NCBI GenBank assembly: GCA_035637115.1
Contig: DASPXV010000119.1
Span: 1 to 36,486 of the forward strand
Reading direction: 5' to 3'
DNA from: JAICSD01 sp035637115
GTDB lineage: Bacteria; Acidobacteriota; Vicinamibacteria; Vicinamibacterales; 2-12-FULL-66-21
Length of the DNA stretch: 36,486 nucleotides
Shown here: piece by piece, positions 21,195 through 28,226 of the stretch
How the letters are laid out: each line of letters begins with the position of its first letter
Position numbering within the stretch: the first letter of the stretch is position 1
Notes under the pieces: generated by a model
Database searches by the model: none
What the model was told of the DNA's origin: nothing
The model's input: only the letters and a program-made list of their open reading frames with translations
Translations under genes and position numbers: made by a program

Positions 21195-21929
21195 ATGAAT
21201 GCCACGCCCGAGACGACGATCAGGGAAATCGTCGCGAACGACTACAGAACCGCCGCCGTTTTCCAGCGCTTCGGCCTGGACTTCTGCTGCAACGGCTGCC
21301 GCACCGTCGAGCAGGGATGCCGCGACGCCGGCGCCGACGAGAACGCGCTGCTGCGCGAGCTCGACGCCGTCCTCAACACGGCGGCCGGCGCCGCGCCGCG
21401 ATTCGCCGACTGGAACCCGCCGGCTCTCGTCACCTACATCATCGCGAATCACCACGGCTACGTCCGCAACGCACTCCCCGCGCTGCTCCAGCACACACGG
21501 AAGATCGCCGGCGTGCACGGCGAGCGGCACACCGAGCTGGCGCACATCGCGAGGCTCGTCGAGCGCATCGCGGACGAGATGACCGACCACATGGCGAAGG
21601 AGGAGCACATTCTGTTTCCGTTCATCGTGGCGCTCGCCGAGGCCGCGGGCGCGGGATGTCCGGCGCCGCGGCCGCCGTTCGGCACCGTGGAAAACCCGAT
21701 CCGGATGATGGAGCAGGAACACCGCTTCGTCGGCGACGCGATGGCCGAGATCAGATCGCTCACCGACGGCTATCGCGTGCCGGAGGACGCGTGCACAACG
21801 TATCGCGTGTGCCTCCAGGAGCTCGAGGCGTTCGAGACCGATCTGCACGCGCACGTGCACCTCGAGAACAACATCCTCTTTCCGAAAGCAGTCGAAATCG
21901 AAGCGACAGGCTCCCGGCGCGCGCCCTAG
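21195..21929 (+). CDS. ric: RIC-type Fe-S cluster repair di-iron protein (ScdA/YtfE/NorA family, 244 aa)
   Basis: The N-terminal ScdA_N domain (residues 1-60, 'TIREIVANDYRTAAVFQRFG', then 'LDFCCNGCRTVEQGC') and a C-terminal hemerythrin-like domain carry the expected His and Glu iron ligands ('NHHGYVRNALPALLQHTRKI', 'HMAKEEHILFPF', 'EQEHRFVGDAM', 'HAHVHLENNILFPKAVEIE'). These proteins repair Fe-S clusters damaged by NO or peroxide and are usually NO-induced. The ATG at 21195 follows GGAGG by 8 bases. It is divergent from the Crp/Fnr gene and upstream of a polyferredoxin gene, placing it with denitrification functions. Confidence 0.93.
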   Translation: MNATPETTIREIVANDYRTAAVFQRFGLDFCCNGCRTVEQGCRDAGADENALLRELDAVLNTAAGAAPRFADWNPPALVTYIIANHHGYVRNALPALLQHTRKIAGVHGERHTELAHIARLVERIADEMTDHMAKEEHILFPFIVALAEAAGAGCPAPRPPFGTVENPIRMMEQEHRFVGDAMAEIRSLTDGYRVPEDACTTYRVCLQELEAFETDLHAHVHLENNILFPKAVEIEATGSRRAP

Positions 21930-21950
21930 CTGAATCGAGGGAGTCGGAGC

Positions 21951-23015
21951 TTGGGTTCACAGCCGCTCACCGTCTATAAGAGCTCGCCGGGAAAGAAGGC
22001 ATTCACGCGCCGCCGCGGCGACATCTCTCAACAAATCCGCCTCGCCAGCCAGATTGCGTTCGGCGCGATCGCAATCCTCGTCGGCGTTCAGTTCGTGCTC
22101 TGGGTTCGTCATTTCGAACACGCGGGCACGACGATGAAGGTTGCCCGCCCTGACGGCGTCGAAGCGTGGCTGCCGATCGCCGCGCTGATGAATCTGAAGG
22201 CGTTCATCCTGACGGGTCAGATCCCGCAGATCCACGCGGCCGGCATGTTCATGCTGATTGCGTTCCTCGCCATCTCGGTGCTGTACCGCAAGGCGTTCTG
22301 CAGCTGGATCTGTCCGATCGGCACGATCTCGGAATGGCTCTGGCAGACGGGCCATTCCTGGTTCCGGCGCAGCGTCACCGCGCCGCGATGGCTCGACATC
22401 CCGCTTCGCGGATTGAAGTACATCCTGCTCGCGCTCTTCCTCTACGTCGTCGTGACGATGCCGGTGCCGGACATCCGCGCGTTCCTCGGCAGCCCTTACG
22501 GCATGGTCGCGGACGTCAAGATGCTGAACTTCTTCCGCGAGATGGGGCAGACGACGGCCGTCGTGCTCGCGGTGCTCGTCGCGGCCTCACTCATCGTCAA
22601 GAACGCGTGGTGCCGGTATCTGTGCCCGTACGGTGCGTTGATGGGACTCGTCGCGCTCGTCAGCCCCATGCGGATCGTGAGAGACGCGGATGCGTGTATC
22701 GATTGTGCAAAGTGCGCCAAAGCCTGTCCTGCCGGGCTCCCGGTCGACACGCTGGCATCGATTCATTCCGCGGAATGCACTGCGTGCATGACGTGTGTCG
22801 CGGTCTGCCCTGCCGAGGGAGCGCTCGACCTGACGATCGGACTGCGGCGGCGCCGCGCGGTCGTCACGCCCTGGGCGCTCGCGGCGGGCATCGCGATTCT
22901 CTTCTGCGGCATCGTCCTGTTCGCGCGCCTCAACGGCCATTGGCACACTGCGCTTCCCGACGAGCTGTATTTCGATCTGATTCCGCAGGCCTCGCGATTT
23001 GCGCATCCGCGTTAG
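21951..23015 (+). CDS. Polytopic 4Fe-4S ferredoxin membrane protein, NapH/NosR C-terminal type (354 aa)
   Basis: Several membrane helices are interspersed with 'FCSWICPIGTISEW' and 'WCRYLCPYGALMG' (the CX3CP pairs of the NapH/NosR/CcoG family), followed by two classical 4Fe-4S motifs, 'CIDCAKCAKACP' and 'CTACMTCVAVCP', and a last membrane helix. Such proteins pass electrons from quinol or other donors toward periplasmic reductases, and nosH or NosR versions support N2O reduction. The start is a TTG at 21951 with GGAG and CGGAG just upstream; no ATG is suitably placed. It lies 22 bases after ric and 120 bases before the nos operon. Confidence 0.85.
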   Translation: MGSQPLTVYKSSPGKKAFTRRRGDISQQIRLASQIAFGAIAILVGVQFVLWVRHFEHAGTTMKVARPDGVEAWLPIAALMNLKAFILTGQIPQIHAAGMFMLIAFLAISVLYRKAFCSWICPIGTISEWLWQTGHSWFRRSVTAPRWLDIPLRGLKYILLALFLYVVVTMPVPDIRAFLGSPYGMVADVKMLNFFREMGQTTAVVLAVLVAASLIVKNAWCRYLCPYGALMGLVALVSPMRIVRDADACIDCAKCAKACPAGLPVDTLASIHSAECTACMTCVAVCPAEGALDLTIGLRRRRAVVTPWALAAGIAILFCGIVLFARLNGHWHTALPDELYFDLIPQASRFAHPR

Positions 23016-23016
23016 C

Positions 23017-23032
23017 TTGCGGGGCCCCGTCA
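23017..23032. promoter_or_regulatory. Recurrent 16-bp palindrome, copy D2
   Basis: TTGCGGGGCCCCGTCA, nearly identical in its flanks to copy E (TTGCGGAATCCCGTCA). It directly abuts copy D1 and could be the distal member of a pair upstream of the nos operon promoter. Confidence 0.4.
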
Positions 23033-23046
23033 GCGGAAATCCGGCG
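23031..23046. promoter_or_regulatory. Recurrent 16-bp palindrome, copy D1
   Basis: CAGCGGAAATCCGGCG, sharing 12 consecutive bases (CGGAAATCCGGC plus the final G) with copy C. It lies in the 120-base spacer ahead of the long nos operon, centred about 61 bp upstream of the candidate -24 GG. Confidence 0.55.
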
Positions 23047-23097
23047 ACGCCTGGGGAAGGCGGGGGAGCCCCATATGACAGCGGTCATAACGCAGCC

Positions 23098-23112
23098 CGG
23101 TTCCCCTCATGC
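23098..23112 (+). promoter_or_regulatory. Candidate sigma-54 promoter for the nos operon (weak)
   Basis: CGGTTCCCCTCATGC keeps the invariant GG-N10-GC but matches the -24 TGGCAC poorly. It is proposed mainly because its distance from copy D1 equals that seen at three other promoters. The predicted start near 23124 leaves GGAGGATGA as the ribosome binding site for the ATG at 23136. Confidence 0.35.
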
Positions 23113-23135
23113 ATGCTGTGCGGGCCGGAGGATGA

Positions 23136-25088
23136 ATGTCAGTTGCGGTGAAGCTGCCGGATCTTCAGCACTGGAAGGCGCAGGTCAAATGCCAGGCGGC
23201 GTGTCCCGTCGCGACCGACGCCGGCCGTTACGTGCAGCTCGTCGCCGAAGGGCGCGAGCGCGACGCGTATCTCGTCGCGCGGGCGCCGAATCCATTTGCC
23301 TCGGTCTGCGGCCGCGTATGCGCCGCACCCTGTGAAGACGGCTGCCGTCGCGGCTCGATAGACGCGCCGATCACCATCCGCGCGCTGAAGCGCTTTCTCA
23401 CCGAACAATACGGCGTCGAGTCGCAGCGGCCCGATACGCAGGACGCGCTGCGCGACACGCCAATCGACGAAGGCAATACGTACCCCGGTCACTTTCCCGT
23501 CACGCCCCTGACGTTCCACCAGCGCGCACCACGCGGCGCCGGGCCCAGGGTCGCCGTGATCGGTGCGGGGCCGGCCGGCATGGCGGCCGCGCACGATCTC
23601 GCGCTTCTCGGCTATTCCGTCACCGTGTTCGACGCCGCCGACGAACCGGGCGGAATGATGCGCTTCGGGATCCCTGAATACCGCCTGCCCCGATCGATCA
23701 TTCACGCCGAGATCGACAAGATTCTGGCGCTGGGCGTCGAGCTGAAGCTCCGCACGCCGCTGTCGCCGACGTTCGGGCTCGCCGAGCTGAAGGCGCTCGG
23801 CTTCGACGCCGTGTTCCTCGCGGTTGGCGTCAGCCGCGGGCGCGATCTGCAGATCCCCGGCGTCGAGCTCGACGGCGTCGTCAAAGCGATCGACTACCTC
23901 TTGAACGTGAACCGTGGCTATCGGATGGATCTCGGCCGGCGCGTGGTGGTCATCGGCGGCGGGTTCGTCGCATTCGACGCGGCGCGCACCGCCTGGAGGC
24001 TGGGCCGCGAATCCGACGACATGCCGGACCGCCTCGCCGACGTCGAGCAGGAGTGGGACGCGCGGGTGAAAGAAGCGCTCGACTCCGCGCGCGCCGCGGT
24101 CCGCGGCGGGGCGCGCGAGGTGACCGTGGTCTCGCTGGAGGATTTCGGCGAGATGCCGGTGCTGCGCACCACGCAGGGTCACGAGGAGTTCGAGGAAGCG
24201 AAGAAAGAAGGGATCCGGTTCGTGACCCGCCGCGGACCGAACCGGATCGTCGGCAACGGCCGGATGTCTGCGATCCAGCTGCGCGCCGTGCGCTCCGTCT
24301 TCGACGCTGCCGGGCGGTTCGCGCCGGTCTACAACGACGACGACATCCTGGCGCTCGAGGCCGACGCCTGCATCCTGGCCATCGGCCAGCGGGCCGACCT
24401 CGCGTTTCTCAAACCCGAGGACGGCGTCGAGCTGACGCCGGGCGGCACGATCCGCATCGATCCATCCAGCCTGGCGACGTCCGCGCGCGGCATCTTCGCG
24501 GGCGGCGATGTCGCGTTCGGCCCCCGCAACCTGATCGAGGCCGTCGCCAACGGAAAGCGCGCGGCGCGATCGATCCACGAGCTGCTGTCGGGCGAGCGCG
24601 CCGGCACCGGTGCGTCGGTCGCGATTGACGTGATTCCGACCGCCGACTATCGGATGCTCGCCGGGTTCGAGATCCTGGACAGGGAGACGCCGCCGACCGT
24701 GGACGTCGGCCGCCGCACCGGCATCACGGAGGTCGAAGTCGGGTTCGACGCCGCTCAGGCGCGCCTGCAGGCCGCGCGGTGCCTCATCTGTCATGTCCAG
24801 ACGATCTACGACCCGGACAAGTGCGTGCTCTGCAACCGGTGCGTCGACGTCTGCCCCGAGTACTGCCTCGCGCTCGTGCCGTTCGAGTCGCTGGATCTCG
24901 ACGACGCGACGCGCGCGGAGCTGACCGCGCGCGCCGAGGCCGGCGGCCTGCCGCTGTCCGCGATGATCAAGGACGACGAGCGCTGCATTCGATGCGGGAT
25001 GTGCGCCGTGCGCTGTCCCACCGACGCAATGACGATGGAGAAGTTCTCGATCCGCGAACGCTACGCGGTCCCGCAGGAGAGCGTATGA
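23136..25088 (+). CDS. GltD-like FAD/NAD(P) oxidoreductase with N- and C-terminal Fe-S domains (650 aa)
   Basis: The N-terminal Fe-S domain of the glutamate synthase small-subunit type ('CQAACPVATDAGRYVQL', 'CGRVCAAPCEDGCRRG') is followed by an FAD Rossmann motif 'VAVIGAGPAGMAAAHDLALL' near residue 147 and a second nucleotide-binding fold 'RRVVVIGGGFVAFDAART'. 'GIFAGGDVAFGPRNLIEAVA' is the GltD-family end motif. A C-terminal ferredoxin-like tail has two 4Fe-4S motifs ('CVLCNRCVDVCP', 'CIRCGMCAVRCP'). It overlaps the Rieske start (ATGA), so it is probably an electron-input subunit passing NAD(P)H electrons toward the bc-type complex. It is not glutamate synthase: no large subunit is present. 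Confidence 0.88.
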   Translation: MSVAVKLPDLQHWKAQVKCQAACPVATDAGRYVQLVAEGRERDAYLVARAPNPFASVCGRVCAAPCEDGCRRGSIDAPITIRALKRFLTEQYGVESQRPDTQDALRDTPIDEGNTYPGHFPVTPLTFHQRAPRGAGPRVAVIGAGPAGMAAAHDLALLGYSVTVFDAADEPGGMMRFGIPEYRLPRSIIHAEIDKILALGVELKLRTPLSPTFGLAELKALGFDAVFLAVGVSRGRDLQIPGVELDGVVKAIDYLLNVNRGYRMDLGRRVVVIGGGFVAFDAARTAWRLGRESDDMPDRLADVEQEWDARVKEALDSARAAVRGGAREVTVVSLEDFGEMPVLRTTQGHEEFEEAKKEGIRFVTRRGPNRIVGNGRMSAIQLRAVRSVFDAAGRFAPVYNDDDILALEADACILAIGQRADLAFLKPEDGVELTPGGTIRIDPSSLATSARGIFAGGDVAFGPRNLIEAVANGKRAARSIHELLSGERAGTGASVAIDVIPTADYRMLAGFEILDRETPPTVDVGRRTGITEVEVGFDAAQARLQAARCLICHVQTIYDPDKCVLCNRCVDVCPEYCLALVPFESLDLDDATRAELTARAEAGGLPLSAMIKDDERCIRCGMCAVRCPTDAMTMEKFSIRERYAVPQESV

Positions 25089-25600
25089 CCGAAGAGAAGA
25101 AGCCTCGAAACCGGCGTGAGTTTCTGATGCAGCTCGGGACCGGCGCCGGCATCTGCGCGATCGGCTACCAGGGCGCCGCGTCAATGCGATCACTCATCCC
25201 GAACGTGTCGTACGACGCGCCGACAACCGTGAAGCTCGGCATGCCGCACGATTTTCCCGACGGGCTCAAGTTCCTGCCCGACGAACGGCTGTTCGTCTTC
25301 CGCGAGGGGAACGTCTTTCACGCGATTTCCGCCGTGTGCACGCACCTCGGGTGCACCGTGCGCGCGGAGGCTCTCTCGCAGCCCGAGTCGCGCACGGTTG
25401 ACGGCAGTCCGCTGCGGCTCACGCATCGCTTCGCCTGTCCGTGCCACGGCTCGCGGTACACGGGGGACGGCACGAACGTCGCCGGCCCGGCGCCGAAGCC
25501 GCTGACCTGGTTCCACCTGTCCATTGCCCCCGACGATGGGCAGCTCGTGGCGGACCTGGCGCAGGAAGTCGAGCGGGACTTCCGCCTGACGGTCGCCTGA
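25085..25600 (+). CDS. Rieske 2Fe-2S protein with Tat-type N-terminus (171 aa)
   Basis: The Rieske cluster ligands are clear: 'CTHLGCTV' and 'CPCHGSRY'. The N-terminus 'PRNRREFLMQLGTGAGICAI' carries a twin-arginine RREFL motif and a hydrophobic anchor, the normal route for Rieske subunits. It is translationally coupled to the upstream oxidoreductase and 9 bases before cytochrome b. In a bc/b6f-type complex it would take electrons from quinol and hand them to cytochrome c. Rieske plus cytochrome b genes are known companions of clade II nos clusters. Confidence 0.93.
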   Translation: MTEEKKPRNRREFLMQLGTGAGICAIGYQGAASMRSLIPNVSYDAPTTVKLGMPHDFPDGLKFLPDERLFVFREGNVFHAISAVCTHLGCTVRAEALSQPESRTVDGSPLRLTHRFACPCHGSRYTGDGTNVAGPAPKPLTWFHLSIAPDDGQLVADLAQEVERDFRLTVA

Positions 25601-25609
25601 GGAGCGCGC

Positions 25610-26971
25610 ATGGCGTTTTCCATCAAGTTCCCGAAACCCACGACCGAAGACGAGACACCGGGCGCGCCTGGCGTCCACGCGCGGCGGCTCTGGAGCCTTC
25701 GCCCGCAGTCCGATCGCCAGTCGGGCGACGCCGTAGTCTCCAACTTCATGCTGCATTGGTTCCCGGCGAAGATCTGCAAGGCGTCCCTCGACTGGAACTA
25801 TTCGTTCTGGCTCGGCACGATCTCGGCGGCGCTCTTCCTTCTGCTCACGTTGTCGGGCGGTCCGCTGCTGTTCCTCTACGTTCCCTCCGTCGAGCGCGCC
25901 TACGGGTCGATCAAGGACATCGAGTTCGCGATCACGTTCGGCTCCTGGATCCGGTCGGTGCACCGCGTGTCGGCGCACCTGATGGTCGCCGCCGTTTTCC
26001 TCCACATGGTCCGCGTCTTTCTAACCGGCGCGTACAAGAACGGCGTCGGACAGGGGCAGCAGCGCGAGTGGAATTGGGTGCTGGGCGTGGTGATGCTGCT
26101 GCTCACGCTGTTCCTGTCGTTCACGGGTTACCTGCTGCCGTGGGACCAGCTCGCCTACTGGGCGGTGACGGTCGGCACCAACATCGCGTCCTCGATCCCG
26201 GTCGTCGGGCCGAAGGTGCGCGAGCTGCTGCTGGGCGGCCGCGCCATCGATCAGCCGACGCTGATCCGCTTCTATGTGATGCACATCATCGTGCTGCCGG
26301 GCGCGCTGGGCGTACTGTTCGCGTACCACATGTGGCGCGTGCGGAAGGACGGCGGTCTCGCGCGAGCGGATCGCGCGGCGCGCCTGGCGGCGCCCGTCGC
26401 CGCGGCGCCGGTGCGGAGCAAGACCTACACGCTGCTCGGCGTCGCGCGCGGCACGGCGCCGACCGTGACCACTCGCGTGCTTGCCGACGAGGACGCGACC
26501 GTCAATTCGGTGCCCGATCTCACGCGCCGGGCCGCGATTGTCGTGCTCGGCACCATCGCGGTCCTCAGCATCATGGCGGTGATGATGCGGTCACCGCTGG
26601 AGGCGGCCGCGAATCCGCTCGTCACGCCGAACCCGGCGAAGGCGCCGTGGTACTTCCTGTGGCTGCAGGAGATCGTGACCGACACGACGATTCACATGGG
26701 CAGCTTCACGCTGAACGGCGCGTTCGTCGGCGGTGTGATTCTGCCGGGGATTCTCATCACCCTGCTGACCGTCTGGCCGTGGCTGGATCGCAGCCCTGGC
26801 ACGGCGGCGGGCGTGTGGTTTCCGCAGAGCCGGCGCGCGCAGAACTGGACCTTCCTCGCAGTGTGCCTGGTGATCATCGTCCTGACGCTGATCGGGACGT
26901 TCCTCCGCGGACCGTATTGGCACTTCTACTGGCCGTGGCAGGCGTGGCCGGAAATCCCGACGAGGCTCTGA
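25610..26971 (+). CDS. Cytochrome b of a bc-type complex, full-length fused form (453 aa)
   Basis: An N-terminal cytochrome b6-like part shows haem-ligand helices: 'WIRSVHRVSAHLMVAAVFLH' with two His, and 'RFYVMHIIVLPGALGVLFAY' followed by H. A C-terminal part has a quinol-site motif in the form APWYFLWLQE. About eight membrane helices are expected. A charged, Ala-rich linker (about residues 245-300) joins the two parts. It lies between the Rieske gene and a pentahaem cytochrome, completing a quinol:cytochrome c oxidoreductase. It starts at an ATG behind GGAG. Confidence 0.92.
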   Translation: MAFSIKFPKPTTEDETPGAPGVHARRLWSLRPQSDRQSGDAVVSNFMLHWFPAKICKASLDWNYSFWLGTISAALFLLLTLSGGPLLFLYVPSVERAYGSIKDIEFAITFGSWIRSVHRVSAHLMVAAVFLHMVRVFLTGAYKNGVGQGQQREWNWVLGVVMLLLTLFLSFTGYLLPWDQLAYWAVTVGTNIASSIPVVGPKVRELLLGGRAIDQPTLIRFYVMHIIVLPGALGVLFAYHMWRVRKDGGLARADRAARLAAPVAAAPVRSKTYTLLGVARGTAPTVTTRVLADEDATVNSVPDLTRRAAIVVLGTIAVLSIMAVMMRSPLEAAANPLVTPNPAKAPWYFLWLQEIVTDTTIHMGSFTLNGAFVGGVILPGILITLLTVWPWLDRSPGTAAGVWFPQSRRAQNWTFLAVCLVIIVLTLIGTFLRGPYWHFYWPWQAWPEIPTRL

Positions 26972-26972
26972 C

Positions 26973-28199
26973 ATGGAACGTCGTACGAACTCTCCATATC
27001 CGCGGCTCGATCGGCCGGTGCTGGCGATCATCGGGCTGCTGCTCGTGCTCTCGACGGTGCTCTTTACGAAGGGGGACCGCGAGCACGAGTGGCGGTACTA
27101 CCAGTGGGACTTCAAGCGGCTGGTCGGCGAAAAATTCGGAGCCGCGAAGGCGAAGACGGTGCCGGCGGGCCTGCAGCAGATCTGGGTGCCGGCGCTCGGC
27201 CGCGCCGATCGCTGCACCACCTGTCATCAGGCCGTGCAGTGGGCCGGACTCGAATCGGCCGACGAGCCTTACGGCACGCATCCGAAGGAGATCCTGCGAT
27301 CGCATCCAATCGAGAAATACGGCTGCACCTCCTGCCACGGCGGGCAGGGGTGGGCGGTGGACGTGGATCCGGCGCACGGCCCCGTCGAGCACTGGGAAGA
27401 GCCGGTCCTCGGCGTGTCGCTCGGTGAAAGCTACGGGATCGTCGACAACAAACGCGCCATGATGCAGATGAACTGCAACGTCTGCCACCGCTACGACCGC
27501 GAGACCAAGGGCGCGGACTTCATCAACCTGGCCAAAGGACTCGTGCGCGACAAGGGCTGCCGCGCGTGCCACACGATCAACGGCCGCGGCGGCACGATTG
27601 GCCCCGATCTGACCTACGTTGGTGACAAGGCGGCGGAACAGTACGACTTCAGCCGCCTCAACGGTCCGAAGACGGGATTCGCGTGGCACGTGGCGCACCT
27701 GAAGGAGCCCAAGGGGCTCGTCCCCGACACGGTGATGCCGAACTTCCACCTCTCGACGAAAGAGGCGCAGGCGCTGGCGACGCTGATTATGTCGTGGCGG
27801 CACGCGCCGGTGCCCGCGGCGTTCGTCCCCGGCGTCCCGCACACCGATCCACGCACGCCCGACGAAGTGATCGCCGAAGAGAGGATGAAGACCGGGCCCG
27901 GCGCGTGGTTCGTGTCCACGGGCTGCTTCGTGTGTCATTCGATCAAGGTGTTCGGCATCACGAGCCCGGCGCAGATCGGCCCGGATCTGTCGAACGCTGT
28001 CGAGGACGTGCAGGCGCGCTTCGGCCGGACGATCGACGACTTCCTCGCGTCGCCGACGGGCACGATGTCGGTCGTGCTGTCGCGGCAGATCGTCCTGACG
28101 CCGGAACAGAAACAGATCGCGATCGGCAAGCTGCGCGAAGCGTTCGCGGAATACCAGAAGCAGAAGGCACAGACCGTCAAGCCGGCGGCCAGTCATTAG
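26973..28199 (+). CDS. Membrane-anchored pentahaem cytochrome c of the bc-type complex (408 aa)
   Basis: One N-terminal membrane helix (residues about 16-32, LAIIGLLLVLSTVLF) is followed by five CXXCH motifs: CTTCH, CTSCH, CNVCH, CRACH and CFVCH. The last two sit in mono-haem cytochrome c-like domains ('GCRACHTINGRGGTIGPDLT', 'GCFVCHSIKVFG' with 'GPDLS' after it). The 1-base gap after cytochrome b indicates a subunit of the same complex, taking the place of cytochrome c1. It is the likely direct or indirect electron donor to NosZ, encoded next. Confidence 0.9.
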   Translation: MERRTNSPYPRLDRPVLAIIGLLLVLSTVLFTKGDREHEWRYYQWDFKRLVGEKFGAAKAKTVPAGLQQIWVPALGRADRCTTCHQAVQWAGLESADEPYGTHPKEILRSHPIEKYGCTSCHGGQGWAVDVDPAHGPVEHWEEPVLGVSLGESYGIVDNKRAMMQMNCNVCHRYDRETKGADFINLAKGLVRDKGCRACHTINGRGGTIGPDLTYVGDKAAEQYDFSRLNGPKTGFAWHVAHLKEPKGLVPDTVMPNFHLSTKEAQALATLIMSWRHAPVPAAFVPGVPHTDPRTPDEVIAEERMKTGPGAWFVSTGCFVCHSIKVFGITSPAQIGPDLSNAVEDVQARFGRTIDDFLASPTGTMSVVLSRQIVLTPEQKQIAIGKLREAFAEYQKQKAQTVKPAASH

Positions 28200-28226
28200 C
28201 AGCACGCAGTCATAAAAGGAGCGGTT

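Noticed and set aside
23139..25193. Very long minus-strand open frame (684 codons) opposite the GltD-like gene
   Set aside because: It mirrors a strongly coding plus-strand gene with Fe-S and FAD motifs. Long antisense frames are common at this GC content, and it shows only Arg/Asp/Ala-rich shadow composition.
26945..26960. TGGCCGGAAATCCCGA, resembling the regulon palindrome, just before the pentahaem cytochrome gene
   Set aside because: It lies inside the cytochrome b coding sequence (Trp-Pro-Glu-Ile-Pro), is not palindromic at its right end, and has no -24/-12 element at the expected distance.
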